A stretch of 64,000 bases of DNA from an uncultured Paracoccaceae bacterium (GTDB taxonomy: Bacteria > Pseudomonadota > Alphaproteobacteria > Rhodobacterales > Rhodobacteraceae). Every line of letters starts with the position of its first letter. The first letter of the stretch is position 1. The notes under the pieces are model-generated. The model was not told the origin of the DNA, did not search any database, and saw only the letters and a program-made list of their open reading frames with translations. The DNA lies in the NCBI GenBank assembly GCA_937872465.1, contig CALMSR010000068.1, forward strand, positions 62,001 through 126,000, read 5' to 3'. The position numbers and the translations under genes are program-made. This document shows, in pieces, positions 58,510 through 64,000 of this stretch.

Positions 58510-59843
58510 GCGGGCCGGAACTCGGCGCCGGGGCCTCCGCGGCGGTGCCCTTCCCCGACGCGCTGCGCGCCTGGGCGCGGGTCGCGGCGCTGAGCTTCGG
58601 CGGGCCGGCGGGCCAGATCGCGGTGATGCACCGGATCATCGTCGAGGAGAAGGGCTGGGTCGACGAGGCGCGCTTCCTGCGCGGCCTCAACTTCTGCATG
58701 CTCCTTCCGGGACCGGAGGCGCATCAGCTGACGATCTATCTCGGCTGGCTGATGCACGGGCTGCGCGGCGGCCTCGTGGCGGGGAGCCTCTTCGTGCTTC
58801 CGGGCCTGGTCTCGATGTTGGCGCTGAGCGCGCTCTACGTCGCCTTCGGCCGGAGCGAGATCGTGACCGGGCTCTTCTTCGGGCTCAAGGCCGCGGTGCT
58901 GGCGATCGTCCTGCAGGCGCTCTTGCGCATCGCCCGCCGGGCGCTGACCGACCGGCCGCACCGGGCGATCGCCTTCGCGGCCTTCGCGGCGATCTTCCTC
59001 TTCGGGATCCCGTTCCCGCTGATCATCCTCGCGGCCGGGCTCGCCGGATGGCTGACCGGGCGGGGCGTGGAGGGGGACGGGGCGCCGCCGTGGGCCGGCG
59101 CCGATGTGGCGGCCGTGCCCGCAGGGCCACTGCGCGGTTACGGCGCCCCGCTCGCCATCGCGCTGCTCTGGCTGGGACCGGTCGCGGCGGCCGCGCTGGT
59201 GCTCGGGCCGGAGAACGTCTTCGCACGCCTCGCGATCTTCTTCAGCCAGATGGCGGTGGTCACCTTCGGCGGCGCCTATGCCGTGCTCGCCTATGTCGCG
59301 CAGGAGGCGGTGCAGAACTACGGCTGGCTGCAGCCCGGGGAGATGCTCGACGGGCTGGGCATGGCCGAGACGACGCCGGGGCCGCTGATCATGGTGGTGC
59401 AGTTCGTGGGTTTCGTCGCGGCCTTCCGGAACCCGGGCGGGCTCGACCCCTGGCTCGCCGCCACCCTGGGCGCGCTGGTGGCGAGCTGGGTCACCTTCCT
59501 GCCGTCCTTCCTCTGGATTTTCCTCGGCGCACCCCATGTGGAGCGGCTCTACCGCAACGCCGCCCTCGGCGCGGCGCTCTCGGCGATCACGGCGGCGGTG
59601 GTGGGGGTGATCTTCAACCTCGCGGTCTGGTTCGCGCTCCACGTGGTCTTCGCCGAAGTGGCCCCCTGGTCGGGACTAGGACTGAGCCTCGACCTGCCGG
59701 TCCCGTCGTCCCTCGACCTCGCCGCGCTGGTCCTGACGGCGGGGGCGGTCTTCGCGGTCTTCAGGCTGGGGACGGGCATGGCGCTCACCCTGGCGGTGAC
59801 CGCGGCTCTCGGGCTCGGCTGGACCCTCGTGACGTCCGGCTAG
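58506..59843 (+). CDS. chrA: Chromate transporter ChrA (two CHR domains)
   Basis: A 445-residue membrane protein of the long-chain CHR family, with two homologous halves of about six helices. Half one has SFGGPAGQIAVMHRIIVEEK and NFCMLLPGPEAHQLTIYLGW. Half two has VTFGGAYAVLAYVAQEAVQN and GMAETTPGPLIMVVQFVGF. It exports chromate from the cytoplasm using the proton gradient in characterised bacteria. Here it is translationally coupled to olsB by a 4-base overlap, which is unexpected. Confidence 0.93.
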   Translation: MSGPELGAGASAAVPFPDALRAWARVAALSFGGPAGQIAVMHRIIVEEKGWVDEARFLRGLNFCMLLPGPEAHQLTIYLGWLMHGLRGGLVAGSLFVLPGLVSMLALSALYVAFGRSEIVTGLFFGLKAAVLAIVLQALLRIARRALTDRPHRAIAFAAFAAIFLFGIPFPLIILAAGLAGWLTGRGVEGDGAPPWAGADVAAVPAGPLRGYGAPLAIALLWLGPVAAAALVLGPENVFARLAIFFSQMAVVTFGGAYAVLAYVAQEAVQNYGWLQPGEMLDGLGMAETTPGPLIMVVQFVGFVAAFRNPGGLDPWLAATLGALVASWVTFLPSFLWIFLGAPHVERLYRNAALGAALSAITAAVVGVIFNLAVWFALHVVFAEVAPWSGLGLSLDLPVPSSLDLAALVLTAGAVFAVFRLGTGMALTLAVTAALGLGWTLVTSG

Positions 59844-59911
59844 GGCCGGGACTTGCCGCAGGCCTCCCGGTTGGGTAGGTCCGGGCGGGGCTGCCGGAGA
59901 AGGGACCGAGC

Positions 59912-61603
59912 TTGGGCACGCGCATCCTCAACGGGCTGGCCTGGACCGTGGCCTGCCTCTGCGTCGCGCCGATCCTGGCCGCCGCGGTCTCGGCGTTCGG
60001 CGGAAGCTGGGAGACCTGGCGCGGGCTCGTCGCGACGGTGCTGCCGGGCTATGCGGCCAACACGCTCCTGCTGGTGCTGCTGGTGGGGGCGGGGACCGCC
60101 GCGGTCGGGACCGGCACCGCCTGGCTCGTGACGATGTTCCGCTTCCCGGGATCGGCCCCGCTCGAGGTGCTGCTCGTGCTGCCGCTGGCCTTTCCGGCCT
60201 ACGTGCTCGCCTATGCCTATACCGACCTCCTGTCCCATGCCGGGCCGGTCCAGTCGGGGCTGCGGGCGGTCTTCGGCTGGGGGCCGCGCGACTATTGGTT
60301 TCCCAATGTCCGGTCGCTTCCGGGCGCGGCCTTCATGCTGACCTGCGTGCTCTACCCTTACGTCTACCTGCTCGCCCGGACCGCCTTCGGGCGGCAGTCG
60401 GTCACCGCCTATCTCGCGGCCCGGACCCTGGGGCAGGGGCCGGCCGGGGCGTTCCTGAAGGTCAGCCTGCCCATGGCGCGGCCGGCAATCGCCGGAGGCG
60501 TGCTGCTCGCGATCATGGAGACGATCGCGGATTACGGGACCGTCGCCTATTTCAGCGTGCGCACCTTCTCGACGGGGATCTACCAGGCGTGGTTCTCGAT
60601 GAGCGACCGCGGCGCGGCCGCGCAGCTCGCGCTCTGCCTGCTGAGCTTCGCGCTCCTGCTCGCGGTCATCGAGCGCATCCAGCGCGGGCAGGCGCGCAGC
60701 CACATGCGCGGGGCGGAAATCCGCGACTTCGAGCGGCAGCCCCTGCGCGGGCCGGCCGCCTGGCTCGCCAGCGTCTTCTGCGCCGTGCCGGTCCTCGTCG
60801 GCTTCCTGCTGCCGGTGATCGTGCTCGGGCAACTGGCGGCGGGCTCGGGGCAGAGCGTGCTCGATCCCAAGTACCTGCGCTTCGTCGGCAATTCCCTGAC
60901 GCTCTCCGGCGTGGCGGCGATCGTGACCGTAGCCGGCGCCATCCTGATCGGATTTCGCGCCCGCATGCTGCCGGGGCGGGCGTCGCGGGTGCTCGTGCTG
61001 GGCGCGGGCCTCGGCTATGCCGTGCCGGGCGGCGTGATCGCCGTGGGGCTGCTGGTGCCCTTCGCGGCGCTCGACAATGCGCTCGACGCCTGGATGCGCA
61101 CGACCTTCGGGGTGGCGACCGGGCTCCTCTTCACCGGCTCGATCTGGCTCCTGGTGCTGGCCTATGCGGCGCGGTTCATGGCGACCGCGCTCAACGGCTT
61201 CGATGCCGGGCTCGCGACGATCAGCCCGCGGATCGACGCGGTCGCCCGCACGCTCGGCCGCAGCCCGCCGGCGATCCTCGCGGGCGTGCATCTGCCGATC
61301 CTGAAGGGCAGCGTGCTCACCGTGCTCCTGATCGTCTTCGTCGACGTGATGAAGGAACTGCCCGCGACGCTGATCATGCGGCCCTTCAACTTCGACACGC
61401 TGGCGGTGCAGGCCCATCGCCTCGCCGCGGACGAGCGCCTCGCCCAGGCGGCGGTCCCGAGCCTGGTGATCGTCGCCATCGGCCTCCTGCCGGTGATCCT
61501 CGTCTGCCGCCGCATCGGCGCCGCGCCGAGCCGCCGGGCCCGCACACCCCCGCCGCCAGTCGCGCCGGATGGTCACCCGGCATTCTTCGGGCGCCGGCCC
61601 TGA
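59912..61603 (+). CDS. FbpB-like iron(III) ABC transporter permease
   Basis: A 563-residue fused permease with two sets of membrane helices, typical of FbpB/FutB/ThiP-type importers. Each half has an EAA loop: YLAARTLGQGPAGAFLKVSL with PMARPAIAG, and VARTLGRSPPAILAGVHLPI. PLAFPAYVLAYAYTDLLSHA and VDVMKELPATLIMRPFNFDT are characteristic of the iron(III) branch. The start is TTG. No binding protein or ATPase lies beside it, so partners must be encoded elsewhere. It is 68 bases after chrA. Confidence 0.88.
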   Translation: MGTRILNGLAWTVACLCVAPILAAAVSAFGGSWETWRGLVATVLPGYAANTLLLVLLVGAGTAAVGTGTAWLVTMFRFPGSAPLEVLLVLPLAFPAYVLAYAYTDLLSHAGPVQSGLRAVFGWGPRDYWFPNVRSLPGAAFMLTCVLYPYVYLLARTAFGRQSVTAYLAARTLGQGPAGAFLKVSLPMARPAIAGGVLLAIMETIADYGTVAYFSVRTFSTGIYQAWFSMSDRGAAAQLALCLLSFALLLAVIERIQRGQARSHMRGAEIRDFERQPLRGPAAWLASVFCAVPVLVGFLLPVIVLGQLAAGSGQSVLDPKYLRFVGNSLTLSGVAAIVTVAGAILIGFRARMLPGRASRVLVLGAGLGYAVPGGVIAVGLLVPFAALDNALDAWMRTTFGVATGLLFTGSIWLLVLAYAARFMATALNGFDAGLATISPRIDAVARTLGRSPPAILAGVHLPILKGSVLTVLLIVFVDVMKELPATLIMRPFNFDTLAVQAHRLAADERLAQAAVPSLVIVAIGLLPVILVCRRIGAAPSRRARTPPPPVAPDGHPAFFGRRP

Positions 61604-61809
61604 ACCGGTCCAACGACAGCTTCGTCCAGCCCTCCGTTTCGCCGAAGGGGACACTCGATGGCGCCGATTGAGAAATGAATGGGTGAATGCCGCAGGCCTG
61701 CGGCGCCGGGCCGCGGCTCGATCGGTGGTCGTCGGCAACCGCCGCCCGGTCGATTCCGCCGCGATCGCCGCGGCGGGATCCTGTCACTGCTGCCGCGCCG
61801 GTCGGGCGC
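61604..61809. other. Convergent gap between iron permease and rplI
   Basis: A 206-base gap between convergent genes. No gene is supported. The GC-rich GCCGCAGGCCTGCGGC (61687-61702) is a perfect 16-bp palindrome that can fold as a hairpin and may help terminate the upstream transcript. Confidence 0.45.
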
Positions 61810-62406
61810 TCAGCGGGTTTCCATGCCCGCCGGGCCGCCCTCGTCGCCGGCCGCGCCGCCGATGTCGTCGAAGAGCTCCTGGATGTCGAATTCGGCCGCG
61901 GCATCGGCCTCGGCCTGGAGCTCCTGTATCGTGCGCCCGGAGGCCTGAAGCTCGGCCTCCTCCTTGCTGCGCGCGACGTTGACGTCGATGGTCACCTCGA
62001 CCTCGGGATGCAGCACGATCGTCAGCTTGTGCAGGCCGAGCTCCTTGATCGGGTGATCGAGGGTGACCTGGCGGCGGTCGAGGCTGAAGCCGCCCTCGGT
62101 GGCGGCATCGGCCACGTCGCGGGTGGTGACCGAGCCGTAGAGGGCGCCGCCGTCCGAGGCGGAGCGAATCACCACGAAGCTCTTGCCGCCGAGCTTGGCG
62201 GCGACGGATTCGGCCTCGGCCTTCTGCTCGAGATTGCGGGTCTCGAGCTGGGCGCGCTCGGTCTCGAAACGCGCGAGATTGGCCGGCGTCGAGCGCAGCG
62301 CCTTGCCCTGGGGCAGCAGGTAGTTGCGGGCGTAGCCATCCTTGACGCGGACGATCTCGCCCATCTGGCCGAGCTTGGCGACCCGCTGGAGAAGTACGAC
62401 TTCCAT
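61810..62406 (-). CDS. rplI: 50S ribosomal protein L9
   Basis: A 198-residue ribosomal protein. MEVVLLQRVAKLGQMGEIVR with VKDGYARNYLLPQGKA is the invariant N-terminal domain, followed by the long connecting helix and the C-terminal RNA-binding domain (about 65-150). Compared with the usual 150 residues there is an acidic extension of about 45 residues at the end, common in alphaproteobacteria. It is last in rpsF-rpsR-rplI, 10 bases after rpsR. Confidence 0.97.
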   Translation of the reverse strand: MEVVLLQRVAKLGQMGEIVRVKDGYARNYLLPQGKALRSTPANLARFETERAQLETRNLEQKAEAESVAAKLGGKSFVVIRSASDGGALYGSVTTRDVADAATEGGFSLDRRQVTLDHPIKELGLHKLTIVLHPEVEVTIDVNVARSKEEAELQASGRTIQELQAEADAAAEFDIQELFDDIGGAAGDEGGPAGMETR

Positions 62407-62416
62407 GATCCGCTCC

Positions 62417-62644
62417 TTACTTCACGGCGTAGGGCAGGAGGGCGAGGAACCGCGCGCGCTTGATCGCCTGGGCGAGCTCGCGCTGCTTCTTGGACGAGAC
62501 GGCGGTGATGCGGCTCGGCACGATCTTGCCGCGCTCGGAGATGTAGCGCTGCAGCAGCTTCACGTCCTTGTAGTCGATCTTCGGCGAGTTGTCGCTCGAG
62601 AAGGGGCAGGACTTGCGGCGGCGGAAAAAGGGTCTGTTTGCCAT
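62417..62644 (-). CDS. rpsR: 30S ribosomal protein S18
   Basis: A 75-residue ribosomal protein. KIDYKDVKLLQRYISERGKI and PSRITAVSSKKQRELAQAIK with RARFLALLPY are invariant for S18. The start includes RRRKSCPF, as in this bacterial group. It pairs with S6 on the 30S platform and is encoded directly after it, with a 12-base gap. Confidence 0.98.
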   Translation of the reverse strand: MANRPFFRRRKSCPFSSDNSPKIDYKDVKLLQRYISERGKIVPSRITAVSSKKQRELAQAIKRARFLALLPYAVK

Positions 62645-62656
62645 GGCTTGCTGCCT

Positions 62657-63031
62657 CTAGTTGTCGTCGTCGCGGCGCGGGCGGCGCGGGCCGCGGTCGT
62701 CGCGCTGGTTGCGGGACTGGACCACCGCCGAGGGGCCCTCCTCATGGGCGTCGACCTTGATGGTCAGCACGCGCATCACGTCCTCGTGGAGCCGCATCAG
62801 CCGCTCCATCTCCTGCACCGCCGGCGCGGGCGCGTCGGACTTCACGAAGGCGTAATGGCCCTTGCGGTTCTTGTTGATCTTGTAGGCCAGCGTCTTGAGG
62901 CCCCAGTATTCGGAGCCGACCACCGATCCGCCATTGTCGGCGAGAACCTGGCCGAAATGCTCGATGAGCCCCTCGGCCTGCGCGTTCGACAGATCCTGCC
63001 GCGCGATAAAGACATGCTCGTAGAGAGCCAT
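62657..63031 (-). CDS. rpsF: 30S ribosomal protein S6
   Basis: A 124-residue ribosomal protein. MALYEHVFIARQDLSNAQAE, SEYWGLKTLAYKINKNRKGH followed by YAFVK, and MERLMRLHEDVMRVLTIKVD are the S6 signature. The last 20 residues are Arg/Asp-rich. It is the first gene of the rpsF-rpsR-rplI operon. In several bacteria the S6-S18 pair controls this operon through its leader; here the leader lies within the next 300 bases. Confidence 0.97.
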   Translation of the reverse strand: MALYEHVFIARQDLSNAQAEGLIEHFGQVLADNGGSVVGSEYWGLKTLAYKINKNRKGHYAFVKSDAPAPAVQEMERLMRLHEDVMRVLTIKVDAHEEGPSAVVQSRNQRDDRGPRRPRRDDDN

Positions 63032-63353
63032 GCGTCACCTGTTTGCCTGCGCGCTTCAAAACGGACCATCATGCCCTCCGGTTCCGTACGAGAGGCGGCG
63101 CGTGGATGCGTCTGGAGGGACGCGGCCTTCTGTCAGAGCGGCGCGCGGATTGCAAGCGCCCCCCGCGCGGGATTCGCGGTGTCGGCGGAATGCACGGCCC
63201 ATGCACAACCCATGCACCCCCCACGCGCGGGGCCGGCCCGCGCGTTTCCTGCGGATTGGCGGATGCGGCCCGAAAGAAATGCCTGTTATGATGCACCGGG
63301 ATCCGGCGCGGCGGCCTTCCGCGGCATCGGGGTTCGCGGAACAGGAGGGGGCG
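63032..63353. other. Divergent promoter region, rpsF / ppx-gppA
   Basis: A 322-base gap between divergent genes. It contains three tandem 11-bp units starting ATGCAC (63190-63222) and a good -10-like TATGAT near 63290 on the plus strand. No gene is supported. It should hold the rpsF promoter and leader and the ppx/gppA promoter. Confidence 0.5.
63190..63222. repeat. Three tandem 11-bp repeats (ATGCAC units)
   Basis: ATGCACGGCCC, ATGCACAACCC and ATGCACCCCCC follow each other without gaps. The 11-base period is about one helix turn, so a protein could bind all three on the same face. They lie between the divergent rpsF and ppx/gppA genes. Confidence 0.6.
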
Positions 63354-64000
63354 ATGGCGGCTGACGGCGTGAAGCAGAGGGTCACCGACCTTCGGATGAT
63401 CGAGATCGACACGGAGCGTGTCCTCGGCCGCGAGCAGGAGCATTACGGCGTCATCGACATCGGCTCCAACTCGATCCGCCTGGTGGTCTACGACGATCTG
63501 AGCCGTGCGCCGTTTCCGCGGTTCAACGAGAAGTCGCTCTGCGCGCTCGGCGCCGGCATGGATGCGGAAGGCCATCTCTCCGCGGAGGCGATCGCGCGCG
63601 CATTGCACGCCATCGTTCGGCTGGACGCGATCGCCCGGGCGATGAAGGTCCGACGGGTCGACGTGCTGGCGACCGAGGCGACGCGGCGCGCCCGGAACGG
63701 CGCGGCGCTCGTGGAGGCCATCCGCGAGAAGACCGGGCTCGAGACCCGGATCCTCTCGGGAGAGGAGGAGGCGACCTACAGCGCCCTGGGCGTCATTTCG
63801 GGGTTCTTCCAGCCGAGGGGTCTGGTGGGCGACATGGGCGGCGGCAGCCTGGAGGTCGCCGAGGTCGTCGGCGACCATGTGGGCGGGCGCATGTCGAGCA
63901 TGCCGCTCGGGGCGCTGCCGGTGAAGGCCTTGCTCGCCGAGGGCTATGACAGTGCCAAGAAGGCGATCGACGCCATCCTGCAGGAGAGCCTGCCGCCGCT
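63354..64000 (+). CDS. Ppx/GppA family exopolyphosphatase, 3' truncated by window
   Basis: The frame is open to the window edge and gives 215 residues. After a 35-residue N-terminal extension, YGVIDIGSNSIRLVVYDD is the phosphate-1 motif of the actin-like ATPase fold. LATEATRRARNG, ILSGEEEATYSALGV and LVGDMGGGSLEV are the further Ppx/GppA motifs. The enzyme cuts polyphosphate or pppGpp. A strong ribosome site, AGGAGGGG, precedes the ATG. In related genomes the next gene is usually rlmE. Confidence 0.9.
   Translation, partial: MAADGVKQRVTDLRMIEIDTERVLGREQEHYGVIDIGSNSIRLVVYDDLSRAPFPRFNEKSLCALGAGMDAEGHLSAEAIARALHAIVRLDAIARAMKVRRVDVLATEATRRARNGAALVEAIREKTGLETRILSGEEEATYSALGVISGFFQPRGLVGDMGGGSLEVAEVVGDHVGGRMSSMPLGALPVKALLAEGYDSAKKAIDAILQESLPP

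Overview
The window is very GC-rich and gene-dense. Its gene content and order point to an alphaproteobacterium of the Rhodobacterales (Roseobacter/Paracoccaceae type). Supporting signs are the DUF177-rpmF-plsX-fabH-ihfA-merR block, a CycM-like membrane-anchored cytochrome c, an ImuA-like stand-alone protein, an OlsB-type ornithine-lipid acyltransferase, a CtrA-type box in front of flagellar genes, and nagZ-scpA-scpB behind argS. Both ends are cut: a sulfite-oxidase gene lacks its 5' end and a Ppx/GppA gene lacks its 3' end.

Layout. 1-3.3 kb: sulfite dehydrogenase pair (sorAB), an SDR oxidoreductase and an S58 (DmpA/ThnT-like) peptidase. 3.3-10.4 kb: flagellar genes, with a FliM-like switch protein divergent from motB-flgE-flgK-flgL-flgI. 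10.4-11.7 kb: ImuA-like protein and a DHFR/RibD-fold reductase. 11.8-18.3 kb: a minus-strand yejABEF peptide importer with a P5C-reductase-like gene at its head. 18.5-21.9 kb: membrane cytochrome c, pheA, DUF4399, MliC and nudC. 21.9-23.4 kb: the only accessory-looking stretch, with tRNA-Leu(CAG) flanked by transposase debris (ISAs1-like N-terminus; IS1595-like internally deleted copy). 23.4-29.4 kb: the SRP RNA gene with a clear promoter, rsgA, an ankyrin-repeat protein, and dnaX-ybaB-recR.

29.7-38.5 kb: a long minus-strand series in which a PotABCD-like polyamine importer runs by an ATGA overlap into pqiA-pqiA-pqiB-pqiC, a lipid-bridge system whose PqiB carries exact 116-residue tandem repeats. 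38.7-42.6 kb: divergent from it, a complete Anbu operon (circularly permuted ATP-grasp, alpha-E, transglutaminase, Anbu proteasome homologue), the most interesting enzyme system here; its first gene may start at a non-canonical ATC codon. 42.6-45.3 kb: a structured leader in front of a DUF992 protein, an M20 amidohydrolase and a small exported protein. 45.4-51.3 kb: argS, a SPOR protein, nagZ, scpA, scpB and a GrpB-family protein.

51.3-57.6 kb: dcd, tRNA-Pro(GGG), merR, ihfA, fabH, plsX, rpmF and DUF177, then bamE and msrB. 57.7-61.6 kb: olsB translationally coupled to a ChrA-type transporter, and an orphan FbpB-like iron permease. 61.8-64 kb: rplI-rpsR-rpsF on the minus strand, then a promoter region with three 11-bp tandem repeats, and ppx/gppA running off the end. 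Most of the window is core chromosome. No rRNA, CRISPR array, prophage or intact insertion sequence was seen.
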